Shown: one piece after another, positions 11,480 through 22,140 of the stretch | Position numbering within the stretch: the stretch's first letter is position 1 | Layout of the letters: every line of letters starts with the position of its first letter | Assembly: GCF_000276665.1 (NCBI RefSeq) | Contig: NW_004955423.1 | Span: forward strand, 5,297,427 to 5,361,426 | Reading direction: 5' to 3' | From: Chinchilla lanigera | Lineage: Eukaryota; Chordata; Mammalia; Rodentia; Chinchillidae | Length of the DNA: 64,000 nt | Made by a program: the position numbers and the translations under genes | The notes under the pieces: generated by a model | What the model was told of the DNA's origin: nothing | Seen by the model: only the letters and a program-made list of their open reading frames with translations | The model's database searches: none

Positions 11480-13105
11480 CAAAAATGTATTTATTATGAC
11501 AACTCACTAGCTGAACTGAAAGCATTTACAGGTCTGCTGTACTTAGCAAGGATTTCTCACGGTAATCACAGGAATGTAAAAGACTTATGGAAAAGTTATG
11601 GGTCAAAATATGGCATAAAAATTTATAGCCTCATAGATGTAAAATTTTATTATGCTTTCAATTTAGAAATTTACCCTGAAACTCAGCCATCAAGTCCTTT
11701 ATTAGTGTAGCAATAAACCAAATGATGCCCTGAACAGACTTGTTGCTCTCATCTCCCAAACTAAACAGAATATAACATTTGAGAGCTTACCACTTTACAA
11801 CTGATGCTACATTTGCTAACAGAGCACAAGTTAACCGATACAGGAACTGTACACAGCAACAAAGCAGGAAATCCAAATGAAATGTTGCAACTACAAAAGA
11901 GAATTGTAGACTACAATCTTTCGTTTTCAGAAAGATTTACATTGGCCTGGTACTGCTGATGTCAACATTTCACCATGATGGAAATATTGATAGGAAAGCT
12001 TCAACAAAGCAGAAGCCTGAGATGGAAATGTTCCACAGTAAAACCAAAAATGGAATATATCTTGTTGATGAGTTATGCAGGAACTACGAGGTAAACATAA
12101 CTCAGAGTAGAAAGAGTTGTCCAATAGTTATGTTTTACTTATCCTAAACATGTGTGGCATAAATAGTTTGAACTTTTACAAAGATTATAACGTGTAAAAT
12201 ATCATGGAGAAATTTTCTTAGAGGATTGGGATTAGAGCTCATAAGAAATTATTTACAGCAGAGGAAAAACAAAATGTTTCTGGCCAGGGAACTATGTAAC
12301 AATGTTGTGGACCACACTGATTAACTGACAGAGGAACAGACAGGTAAAGCATCCCAAAGACCTACTAGATAACAGGGAAACAAAAAGCATGTCAACTGTG
12401 CCCTACAAGAAAGGACAGGAAAACAAAACATGCATGCTATCAGTGTAAGTGATATTTGTATATGGGACATGCAATTTTCAAGTGTGAAGACTGCCTTAAG
12501 TGTGACAGTTGAAGCAAAGATTATTTTTGTTGTAGAGTTCTATTGGTGTTTTCATTGTAGTTCACATGGATTTTTCTTTCTGATGTTATCTTCTAGGCTT
12601 TGCAAACAAGTACACAGCTGATGCGAAAACATCAGCTTTCTAAAATATCAGGTTATTCTAAGTGTGCAATGCATATTAAGAATTTAATACTTTATTTTAT
12701 TGATACATTATGTTCCTGCTAATTACACATTGCATAACATACCAAGTCCTCCTGAAAAAACAGCAAGACCGGTGATATGTCAAATATGTCCTACTAAATG
12801 TCCAGGAAAGCAAAACACATATGTTCTCAGCGTAAGCGATGCATGCTTATGGAATGGGCTGTTGCCATGTGTGAAGACTCCCTTAGGTGTGATAATTGAA
12901 GTAAAGAATTTTTGTAGAATACTATTGGTATTTTCATTGTAATTCATAGAGGAATTTACTTCTGTTGTAGACTTTGTACAGTAAAAACCAATCAATGTTG
13001 AAAATTTTGATGCTTTTTTATAAACATTTAATAAATATTAAAAATTCAATACTTTATTTTTGTGATATTTGCTCCTATTAAGTACTAATTCTTTAATATA
13101 GTAAG
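11480..13105 (+). pseudogene. piggyBac-type DDE transposase fossil
   Basis: Three conserved stretches of the piggyBac transposase family read in order on the + strand with frameshifts between them. At about 11,509-11,590 there is 'ELKAFTGLLYLARISHGN', the start of the catalytic fold. At about 11,816-11,870 there is 'LLTEHKLTDTGTVHSNK', matching the family's LL-x-GT-x-R/N motif. At 11,959-12,130 there is 'STFHHDGNIDRKASTKQKPE' followed by 'KTKNGIYLVDELCRNYEV'. In the family this last motif is usually GVD-x-x-D, where the first Asp is catalytic; here it reads GIYLVD, so that Asp is Tyr. A C-terminal cysteine-rich tail follows at 12,385-12,450. Stops and frameshifts throughout show the copy is dead. 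The N-terminal part and terminal inverted repeats were not identified. Confidence 0.8.
12355..13105 (+). repeat. Tandem duplication of piggyBac tail (~387 bp period)
   Basis: The cysteine-rich tail plus downstream sequence occurs twice. 'tgtcaactgtgccctac' near 12,391 corresponds to 'tgtcaaatatgtcctac' near 12,778. 'gtgtgaagactgcctta' at about 12,481 corresponds to 'gtgtgaagactccctta' at about 12,869. Both pairs end with similar AT-rich 'tttaatactttatttta' versus 'ttcaatactttattttt' sequence. In copy 1 the zinc-binding pattern reads ACQLCPTRKDRKTKHACYQC, a C-x2-C...C-x2-C arrangement typical of piggyBac C-termini. The copies have diverged clearly, so the duplication is old. Confidence 0.75.
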
Positions 13106-13264
13106 ACTCCTAAAATTAAAATTCATAGTTCATCAATGGAAAGATTCTGAAGAAGATAGAAAATAATACCACTCATAATAGTTTCAGGAAAATCAAATAC
13201 TTACGAATCAACTTAATAAAAGAAATGAGACCTCGTTAACAAAAACTATGGTACTCTAAAAAAA

Positions 13265-13440
13265 AGAAAATCAACGTAATACAATAAGCATTGTTAATTC
13301 CCTACCACTCTGTTTGTAACTCTGTAATGTCTGTACTGATCCTATGCTATTTTGTAAAATGTTGTCAGTATGTTAGTATTTTCCTCCTTTTATTTCTAAA
13401 ATAAAAAATAAATAAATAAATGAATAAAAAGAAAATCAAA
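13265..13440 (+). mobile_element. Short LINE 3'UTR insertion
   Basis: Contains 'caataagcattgttaattcc', 'ctaccactctgtttgtaact' and ends in '(aaat)n'. It is the same 3'UTR module as at 8700-8770, placed inside the older L1 fragment. Confidence 0.6.
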
Positions 13441-14200
13441 GAACACATCAGAAAATGAAAACGTATCCCATGTGTCTGGATAAGCAGAACCAATATTGTC
13501 AAAATCTCCATAGGCACTATTATTGAAGCCAATATATAGACCTAACACAATCTCAATCAAAATACCAATAACATTGTTAATAGAATTAGAAAAAGCAATC
13601 CTGGGCAACAAAACCAAAGCAGGAGTCATTATGATCCTGGATTTCAAGTTCTATCACAAAGCTACAGTGATTTTCTTTAAAAAGGGGGGCGCATGGTACT
13701 GGCTCAAAAACAGACATGTGGATTGATGGAACAGAAGAGAGAATGCAGAAACAATACTAGATCCATTCTGCTACCTGATCTTTGACAAAGAGGCCAAAAA
13801 CATATGCTGAAGGAAAGACAGCTTCTCTAATAAATGGTGCTGGGAAAACTGGTCATGCACATGCAGAACATTGACTGTAGACCCATATCTCTTGCCATGT
13901 ACTAATGTAAAATTCAAATGGATTACATTTTCTAAACATTAAAACAGAATACCTAAGCTACTGAAAAATGAAATAGGTAAAACTCTTGAAGTCATAGGTA
14001 TAGACAAGGACTTTCTGAAAAAGCCCAGTTGCACAAGAAATAGCATCAAAAATCCCCAAGTGAGATTTTGTCAAATTAAAAGCATATGCACAGCAAAGAA
14101 AACTACCAACAGAATAAAAAGATAATATATCGAATTCAAAAAAATTTTGTCAGCTACTGCTCAGACAGAAGAATAATATCTAGAATACAAAAAGAAATAT

Positions 14201-14308
14201 GGGCCAGAGAGTTAGCTCAGCGAGGAAACAAGTGCCTACCTGGCAAGCACAAGGTCCTGAGTTCAATTCCCAGTACGAAAAATAAATAAATAAATAAATA
14301 AATAAAAA
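14201..14308 (+). repeat. ID-like tRNA-derived SINE with (AAAT)n tail
   Basis: tRNA-type A box 'ttagctcagcgagg' and B box 'gagttcaattccc' are visible. The tail is 'aataaataaataaataaa'. Inserted in the L1 fragment. Confidence 0.9.
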
Positions 14309-14789
14309 TAAGTCAGGCCCCTAAAACTAAAAGACCCTATCAAAAACTAAGCAACTGAAATGAATAGATACTTCTCAGAAAAAGTACAAAAGGCCAATAA
14401 ATACATGAAAATATACTTTGGCTGTCAGAAAAATGTAAGTGAAAACACAGTGAGATTCCATCTGACTCCAGATAAAAGGATTATAATCAAGAAATCAAAT
14501 AATAACACATGATAGTAAAGCTACATGGAAGAGCAAATCCTCCTACATTGTGGTTGAGAATGGAAACCAGGGGAAATAGTATGAAGATTCCTCAACAACA
14601 CAATATAGAAATTCCATAAAACCCAGGTATTCCCCTCTGAGTATCTTCCTGAAAGAGTTGAAGGCATCATGTTACATTAGCACATGCATACCCTTATTTA
14701 TAACAGGACAACACATAATAGCTAAACCTTGGAAGTGGCCTATATATCTATCAACAGATGAGTGGGTATTGAAAATGTGGCCAGTGGGG

Positions 14790-15215
14790 GTCCAACTGTG
14801 GCAGTTGTGGAGCTGGACACTAGGACACGTCCTCAGGTCCTTGAGGCAGTGTGCTCAAAGGGGATTTTGAGACACATGAGTCTCCTCTATTCCTGACGTC
14901 AGAGGGGAGCACTCTCTCCAACAGCACACCTGCCATGATGTGCCACCCTTGCCAGATGCCCAAAAAGATGGAGCTGTGCAACCTTGAATCTAAAATTCCA
15001 AACTATGAGCTAAATGAACCTCACCTCTTTCTAATTACCTCAGGGAGTTTGTTGTACAAATTTTTTTTTTTTTTTTTTTTTGGTTTTTTTTTTGGTTTTT
15101 CTCCGGTACCAGGAATCGAACTCATGACCTTGCGCTTGCCAGGCAGGCGCTTTTGCCACTGAGCTAAATCCCCAGCCCCTGTTGTACAAATTTCAATCTG
15201 AGTCATACAAGCAGG
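14790..15215 (+). mobile_element. Probable MaLR-type LTR, interrupted by an ID SINE
   Basis: The 3' part reads 'aactatgagctaaatgaacc' then 'cctcagggagtttgttgtac', resembling the 3' end of MaLR-type LTRs (compare 57,320-57,422). It appears to resume after the ID insertion and to end near 'gagtcataca'. The 5' border is uncertain. Confidence 0.4.
15064..15179 (-). repeat. Young ID-like SINE with 14-bp target duplication
   Basis: Minus-strand tRNA-derived SINE with a long A tail. 'tgttgtacaaattt' flanks it at 15,050-15,063 and 15,180-15,193. Confidence 0.95.
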
Positions 15216-15277
15216 AATAAAATCCTTAATATACTTTTGGGGACTTTTTGTTTGTTTGTTTGTTTGTTAGTTTGTTT

Positions 15278-15417
15278 GAGACACGGTCTCATTCTGTAAA
15301 TCAGGTTGGCCTTGGACTCACTATAGAGCCCAGGCTGGCCTTGAACTCATGGCTGTCCTCCCGCTTCAGCCTTCCAAGTGGTGAAATTACAGACACATGC
15401 ACCAACACACCCAGCCA
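15278..15417 (-). repeat. B1-like SINE
   Basis: Reverse-strand copy beginning 'gagacacggtctcattctg' after a (TTTG)n stretch and ending near 'caacacacccagcc'. Confidence 0.85.
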
Positions 15418-15731
15418 TGGGCCACTATGCCTAGCCGTGAATACAGTACTTTACAACAACTACAATCAGCTGGTCACAGAACAACAAATACCACCTAACT
15501 CACTTATATGAAAGTATTAGTCAGGGTTCTCCACTGACTGAGAATAAATAGAATAGAGAGATTTAGGACCCAGGATTTATCAGGGGAAATGGGACCTGTG
15601 CTTATGGAGCCCAGGAAGTCCCCTGAGAGGCCTTCAGGAAGGGACAGATCTTACGATGCCAGGAGTATGGCTCCACCCAAGACCACAGGTCTGACACCTG
15701 CATTTCCGGTGTGCAAAAGCAAAGGAAAAGA

Positions 15732-15814
15732 GGGGCTGGGGATTTAGTTCAGCAGCACAGCGCCTGCCTGGCAAGCACAAGGTCATGAGTTCGATTCTCA
15801 GTACCAGAAAAAAT
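15732..15814 (+). repeat. Young ID-like SINE with 17-bp target duplication
   Basis: Body 'ggggctggggatttagttc' with intact A and B boxes. Flanked by 'aaaagcaaaggaaaaga' at 15,715-15,731 and 15,815-15,831. Confidence 0.95.
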
Positions 15815-15831
15815 AAAAAGCAAAGGAAAAG

Positions 15832-17060
15832 AATATCCCAGCTCCAGGAGAAAGACACCTACAATCCTGCTTTCTTCTCTACCCAGGCCCTGTGCTGACC
15901 TGGTGGTGCACAGCAAACAGTGGGTGCATCTTGTCTGCTTGGCTCTCTAAGTCAAATGCCAGCCTCAGAGACACCGCCAAAGATACTGCTCTACGAGTTC
16001 CCTGGGTTTCCTTCATCCAGCCAATGTGACCTTTAAGTTTACCACCCCGAAGATGTAACTAGTCAAACTCTTAGAAGGAAAATAGGATGCTCCCTGCCAG
16101 GGATGAGGGTATAGGAGAATGAGGTGTTACTCAACACATACAGGGCTTCCCCCTTTGTGAGGCAGAAAAGTTCTACACTTTGTTGCACTAAAATGTGAGC
16201 AGTCTTAGCACTGCTGAAATGTATGCATAAGATAGTCATGCTGGTAAAAGGTATGTGGTTTTTTGCACAATTGAAAGAAATATAGAAAAACTAATACATC
16301 ATAAATATCATGAAATTTGAATGGAAATGCGAAAAATAATAATAGAATAAAATAATGAGAGATTTAAAGACTTTTGAAAGCTGAAAATAGTGCCGTGCGC
16401 TTGTAAAATCAACACTTGGGAGAGTGGAGCAGAACTTGAAGTTCAAGGCCAACTGGGTTACACAGAAAGAAAAAAAGAAAAATAAACAAGTTCTGAATGA
16501 ATATAGCAACAATGCATGTTCCAAGATGAAATGAATTAAGTCAAAGTAACATCTGTATATCAGTTTATATTTGCACACCATTTTCAATAGTGCTGAAACA
16601 TCATGAAGTGACTCTAATTTTCACTCAGAGAAATGAGTTGGTTAGGGGTCAAAAAGCATACCAGGGAAAAAACTCACTAGAGTCTGAAAAATGAGTATCA
16701 GGTTCACATGTTTATAGTGTGATTCTGAGTTAACTAGAATAGAAAGAAAATAAAACAGATAGTTTAAAACATTTAAATGTAAGACAGAAAAACCACTGGA
16801 CCATGTTTAAAAATATTAAATGCATTTCACGTAACTGACAGCAAACCACGTCCCTCACTTGCTGAAGGCTGAAATGTTCCCCTTTGTGATGGTGGCCCCA
16901 ATCCCATAATCTGCCTCCTCCCTTCCTCTCCTCACCAGGACTTTGCCTTCACTCCATGCTGCAGGCCAATCTCACCCAAAAGGGTAAGTCTTGTGAGGGA
17001 TGGGACTGTGTCTGTGATCCTCACACTCAGAACTAGCATTGTGCTGTGCATGCAGAGCAT
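15832..17060. other. No gene seen; one old SINE
   Basis: Only short stop-limited frames. A degraded B1-like piece lies at about 16,385-16,475 ('gaagttcaaggccaactggg'). The 16,860-17,030 stretch is more GC-balanced, but no exon homology was recognised. Confidence 0.5.
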
Positions 17061-17067
17061 CTACCCT

Positions 17068-17069
<2 letters not shown>

Positions 17070-17115
<46 letters not shown>
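17070..17115. repeat. (CA)n microsatellite
   Basis: About 22 uninterrupted CA units. Confidence 0.98.
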
Positions 17116-17117
<2 letters not shown>

Positions 17118-17269
17118 TGGCTTGCCTTTCTCATGCACAGGTCGTGCTTCCATCCTAGGTGGGACTCAGTGATCCCAGATGAGTGAGTGAGTCCCTGCTG
17201 CTTTGGGTTCTGGAACCTCCGTGTGGAGCTCTTCACATGAACAGCAGATTATTGTTATTATGAAGATGT

Positions 17270-17460
17270 CCCATGCAGGCATGGTAGTGCACACCTTTAA
17301 TTCCCACACTCTAGGAAGGCTTGCAAGTTTCAGGCATGGCCTGGACAATTTAGTGAAATCTTGCCTCAAAATAAAAGAATAAAATTAAGCCAGGGTGGGT
17401 GGACGCTGGAGGTGTAGCTCAGTGTTAAGGCTACAGGGTTAACGCCCAGTACAAAAAGAG
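17270..17460 (+). repeat. Old B1-like SINE followed by ID-like SINE
   Basis: Degraded B1 body ('gcaggcatggtagtgcacac') to about 17,395, then an ID-type body with 'ggtgtagctcagtg' at 17,408-17,458. Confidence 0.75.
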
Positions 17461-17595
17461 GAAAGAAGAGAAGAGAGGAGGGGAGTATAAGAGAGGAAAG
17501 CAGAAGGGAGAGGAGGGGAGGAGAGGAGAGGGGAGGGGAGGGGAGAAGAGAAGAAAAGTGAAGAGAAAGAGAAAAAGGAGAAAGAGAAATACAGG
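17455..17595 (+). repeat. Purine-only (GAGGGGA)n-type tract
   Basis: About 140 bases made almost only of A and G on the + strand, probably grown from the A-rich tail of the ID element before it. Such mirror-symmetric purine tracts can form triplex DNA (established property of this sequence class). Confidence 0.9.
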
Positions 17596-19020
17596 GAATT
17601 CATTGGGAATTCATTGGGCAGCTAATATTTGTGGCAGTCTTTGAAACCACAAAACATATGCACTGACTAGTGAATTAACTTGATTTGGGACTATCTGATG
17701 GAATGACACAAAGATTCCATTGACTATAAACTAAGTCAAAAGGAAAGGTAGGAAATGCAGCTCCCTCATACCTCTTTGTAAAGAAAAATCCCTAGAAAAT
17801 GTTTTGCAATCTAAAGCACAAACAGAACCAACAAGCTCTCTGTGCTAGGAAAGGATCTGTTTCTGTAACACCCCCCCAAGAAATGAAGCGCTCACAGTGC
17901 TTTCACTTTCCATCCTAAATGAAGCTACTTTCAAGCCATCTGGAATCCACAGCAAAACCGGGAGTAAAAGTGGAGAAGGCCTGAGATTTCTCACTTACTG
18001 GAAGACTACCCAGATTTCAAACTTAAGGAATGTAAAAGGAGACATAGATAAGTAAAAAATTTCAGTTTACTTTGGAAAACATAGACGCATAATGGAATCA
18101 AATCTGAGCTTCATGTAACACACTGACTCATCCTTCCAGGAAACCTGTATCAGCCTGCTGTCAAGACAACCAGGTGACAAGCAGCTATTAAAGATACATT
18201 GGCCATCTTTAAACTGTTTGCACTGTGCTGGGGGAAAAGTGAAAATAATGAACCCACATCATAAGCATATAAGAAAATTTTATTATAGCACTTGGAACAC
18301 ACTGCTGGCATATAGTAGACACCACTGGCATGTTACTTGTTTTTTTGTTGTTTATTTTAAAGATGAAAGAACAAAAACACATGCACTCCAGCATCATTGC
18401 CTCAAAGTGGTCAAGCAGTGAGAGGTAAATGCTGTGGAAATGCCTTTATAAATGCGTGATCTTTACCAAGAGGAATCAAAACTTGCCTACTAACTCGTGT
18501 AACTGCTGCCCCCATGTGAGGGGAGAAGGAAAGGTCCAGGGAACACTGGGAGGCAGGGGGGACAGCAAGTGTTTCCTAGAGTTATAAAGTGTCTCCAAAA
18601 TCCTTCAAAAGAGCACAGTGTTTAAACCACATGTTCACTGCCACAGTTTGGATTCACTCAATCAACAAATGCTGACTGAAGGCTTTATTACTTGTCTCAG
18701 GCGGTTGGACGCCAGAATAGTTCATGAGTGCTGAGAAATGCCCAGTTCTCCAACACAGGCTGTGAATATCTTCTCTTAGTCTGGAGGGTCCCTACCATCT
18801 CAGACCTTGAGTCAAATAAGATGATTCATCAGGAACTTGTTTCTTAACTGTGTTACATTTGGTTGCAATCATGCCAACCTCTGTTTTACATTTCCCTGAC
18901 AGCCACCTTTTACAGTAATTGCGACCTCTCCCATTAACTGGGAATGGAGTGTGCACAGAGCAAAGCTCAGCAAATTTTAACTAACTTCACAATTAGACAG
19001 TGAGATCTGTGTCACCCATC
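17596..19020. other. No gene seen; MIR-like SINE at 18,235-18,425
   Basis: Low-divergence coding homology is absent. 18,235-18,425 has the MIR 3' theme ('agcacttggaacacactg', 'gcatatagtag'). The rest is unassigned. Confidence 0.45.
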
Positions 19021-19520
19021 CTGGTGCACTCCTGAAGGATTTAAAGATATCAGATTGCAATCCTGCATCCACACCCACGTGTATAGCAGCACAATTTACA
19101 ATAGCTAAGTCTTAGAAGAAGTCTATATGCCCTTCAAGGAATGAATGGATAAAGAAAATGTGGCATGCATAATAGAGTATTACTCTGCCATAAAGAAGGA
19201 TTAACTTTAGTCATTTGTAGAAAAACACATGCACCTTGAGATCATAATGCTAAATGAAACAAATCAGGTTCAGATGCATAAATATCCTATGATTTCTCTT
19301 ATATTAGAAATCCACAATATAAATACATTGTAGAGCAAAATAAAGACAATAAAATACAAAGAGATAGATCTTTTGCAAAATAGAAGGGCCGAGGGATGGA
19401 GAGCAGAGCAAGGGAAAGGAAGAAAAGAAGAATTAAGATGAGTTATGTACATATACCCACTTCCCATAATGAATACAATAATCATGTACTGCAAACGGAC
19501 TAAAAAAATTAATTTTAAAA
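19020..19520 (+). mobile_element. Old L1 3' fragment
   Basis: End of ORF2 ('cccacgtgtatagcagcac', 'gaatgaatggataaag', 'agagtattactctgcc') running into an L1 3'UTR ('tatacccacttcccataatg'). Confidence 0.8.
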
Positions 19521-21035
19521 AGCACAGTATTTATTGTATACTGGAAATTTTCCAAGAGAGTTGAAACAAAATTAATTAATTACAAAACTTTCTTAGTGAT
19601 AATCTCTGGTCCTTTATATTTATTCCTGTGGGTTCGGGTTAACATCTAATGTCATCTCTTCCAATACTGCTTTGCTCCCACCTAGTGTTAAATATATTAC
19701 ATTGCCATAAGTGATACTCCTGCAATACAACTATACACATGCAATTGTTCCTTACAGCTAAGAGGAGAAAGAAGAAAGATACATCCATGTTGTGTTTCAT
19801 AATTATGCAATTCCCCGTACTGTGATCTTTGTTTTTCCATGTGGATTTGCATTACTGTGCAGGATCACTTTCTTTCTGCCTGAAAATCTTCTGCTTAGTA
19901 TTTCTTATGAAATCGATCTACAATCCACATTTTCTTCAAGTCTTTAAGTAGAGATTGCACACATGCCATTTCAGTTAAAGTCTGCCCTTTGGGGAAAGCT
20001 TTGAGCTCTGTGCTTTTGTGGGACTGCCTCCCACCCTGGCAAAAGTCTCTGAGCTATGCTCCTTCCCTGGGCAAGGATGGCAGCTACTGGGCTTCCCCAC
20101 CTGCCTCTGTGAGCATGGAAACTGCAGTGGAGAACGGAACAAGACTGGAGGTGGTCAGATGGGGGATCTCAGGCGCCATGCCTGGGTTGGAGCCTGTGCT
20201 CTGTCACTGGAGCTGGGTCCTGGACAAGAACACTTGATGAGGCCCGCGCACCAGGAATTTGGACCCTTAATCTTGGAACTAGAGGGGGAAGAGACGCTGG
20301 CACCCTCCCTCTCCAATGTGACATCTCCTCCCCGACTGAGGTGAAGCAAGAGTGAGCCACCTGAGGTGGAGTTTGAGTGAGACTGCTCCACAGCAGGCCC
20401 TGACCCAAGGGCTGGACTTGTCGTTCATTCAAGTGGTAATGGTTCTTCTGGAAGAAATGTTTCATTGTTTATGTATCTTTTAGGACAATATGTTGAGAAT
20501 TTAAATAATTTTCAGAGAACTAAGGATGACATCCTAGGAAGATAAAGAGTAAATGAGATGGTTTTAGAAGGGATGAAATTAAAATATGCAGAAGGAAATG
20601 GACAGTAGGAATACAATTGTAGTCCAGAGTATAATAAAAACAGTACATTGGAATTATATTTACATGAAGTGTATAATTTTAAGTGTGGATATGACTGAGT
20701 TAGCAAATACATACTTTACATAGAGATTTCACTGGTGTTTCTATGTTCAAAAATTATGTATTCAAATTGGCATGCAGGAGGCATTGGTTTCAGACTCAGG
20801 GTCATTTTATACTTCACCACATGCAATATCCACCAAGCTTCCATCTGGGGCTAAGCCCTGTTCCAGATGCTGGGGATGCAACTGTGGATACATGAAGCTG
20901 CTGGTAGCATGACCTTCTCTTTTGGGTAGTCAAAGGAGAAGTGGAAAAAATAAAATTAGGTGGAGACTAAGAAAAAGTCACAGTAGACTTTTCGGAGAAC
21001 ACGCCAATTTGTGGAGGCCTCAAGTAGAAGAAACA
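19521..21035. other. No gene seen; unassigned GC-richer block
   Basis: 19,970-20,450 is GC-richer and has open frames on both strands, but neither reading recalls a known protein and no splice structure is evident. It may be part of an old LTR. 20,780-20,940 has a MIR/L2-like look ('agccctgttccagatgctgg'). Confidence 0.4.
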
Positions 21036-21044
21036 AGCAATGGT

Positions 21045-21165
21045 GCCAAGATGGAGGCATGAAGGGTCTTACTATGCAGCCCAAGCTGGCTCTGAACTCT
21101 TGGCAATCCTCCTGCCTCAGCCTCCAGAGTGCTGGGATTTCAGGCAGGTGCCACCATGCTTGCCT
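21045..21165 (-). repeat. B1-like SINE
   Basis: Reverse copy starting 'gggtcttactatgcagccc' and containing 'gtgctgggatttcaggcagg'. Confidence 0.85.
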
Positions 21166-21530
21166 TCAGAAATATTTTTAAATATCACAGTAATGAGGGA
21201 AAAGAAAACAGAGAATCTATCTCAGTTCTTTAAATTGTAGGTCCTGGCTCCTGGGTGTGGATCAATACAGAGTATGGTGAGGTCTGCAGAGAATTTTGTA
21301 AATCTCTCCCTTCCTCTCTCCTCTCAGATCTTTCCTTACAGAATGAATGAGAAGAGGAACAAATAGCAGAAGGCGTCAAGTCAAAGAATTTAAAATGTGG
21401 GAGTTTAAATGGGGAAAAATAATCAAACTGTATCATGGATAGGTGCAAATTGCCTATTATGATGGAATGAATGTTACCGTAATGTGTATCTAAAATGTAC
21501 CAATAAAAATGACTTTCAAAAGTAGACAGG

Positions 21531-21580
21531 GCTGGAGATGTGGCGCAGTACAAAGGTACTAGGTTTAATCCCCAGTACTG
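21531..21580 (+). repeat. ID-like SINE, short and old
   Basis: 'ggctggagatgtggcgcag' then 'aatccccagtactg' and an A/G tail. Confidence 0.7.
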
Positions 21581-21796
21581 CAAGGAAAAGGAAGAGGAGG
21601 GGAAGGGGAAAGAGGGGCAAAAGAAGATTGCTCCTTGAGTTCACGTTACCACTCCTGGTGCTATGACTGGGGACAACTGACAAAGCCTATCTGTGCTCTG
21701 CGTTTCTAGAAAATTACAGGAAAATGTTTACCATGAGGTTTAGGGTGTTGAATTCATGTAAGTCAATTGGCACTAGGCCGGAAAGATGATGTATAA

Positions 21797-21914
21797 GGGG
21801 CTGGGGATTTAGCTCAGCGGCAAAAGCGCCTGCCTGGCAAGCGCAAGGTCGTGAGTTCGGTTCCTGGTACCGGAGAAAAACCAAAAACCAAAAAAAAAAA
21901 AAAAAAAAAAAAAA
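21797..21914 (+). repeat. Young ID-like SINE with 15-bp target duplication
   Basis: Near-consensus body with a pure A tail. 'aaagatgatgtataa' flanks it at 21,782-21,796 and 21,915-21,929. Confidence 0.95.
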
Positions 21915-22024
21915 AAAGATGATGTATAACATAAGGAGCCTGTTCCTGGCTGTGTATTATCAGGACTCTAAATCTCTTACAGTGGCTCTTTGTATTTATC
22001 AGAATTTGCTGACTCAAAAACATC

Positions 22025-22080
22025 CAGGAAGTTTCACACCTTGGAGGAGGCTATAAATCTCAGTGACCAAGTGAGAGAAT
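22025..22080 (+). promoter_or_regulatory. Candidate GBP core promoter
   Basis: 'gctataaatc' at 22,050-22,059 looks like a TATA box about 25 bp upstream of a candidate transcription start. 'aagtttcac' at 22,029-22,037 is one half-site of an interferon-stimulated response element; the second TTTC repeat expected in a full ISRE is not seen. GBP promoters are known to be driven by interferon-gamma through ISRE and GAS sites. Position relative to the candidate exon 1 is the main support. Confidence 0.4.
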
Positions 22081-22140
22081 GAGAAGTCCGAAGCCAATCC
22101 ACCTGCACCTACACCTGCGTCTACACCAGCGGAAGAGCAG
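22078..22140 (+). pseudogene. Candidate GBP exon 1 (5'UTR)
   Basis: Follows the TATA-like box and ends in a strong donor, 'gaagagcag|gtaagatg', at 22,140/22,141. Functional GBP genes have a short non-coding first exon a few kb upstream of the ATG exon; here the first intron would be 4.4 kb and hold a LINE. Start position is approximate. Confidence 0.45.

Larger units (their letters stand above)
13110..14790 (+). mobile_element. L1 ORF2 3' fragment, decayed
   Basis: Matches the second half of ORF2. Matching landmarks are 'aagcaatcctgggcaacaaa' near 13,593, 'tggtactggct' near 13,693, 'tctgatctttgacaaag'-like sequence near 13,777, 'aataaatggtgctgggaaaac' region near 13,830, and the tail near 14,690-14,780. 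It is interrupted at about 13,265-13,440 by a LINE 3'UTR-type piece ending in A-rich repeats, and at 14,201-14,308 by an ID-like SINE. Confidence 0.8.

Noticed and set aside
20018..20344. 108-codon + strand frame and 98-codon antisense frame
   Set aside because: No recognisable protein on either strand and no splice borders; probably old repeat sequence.
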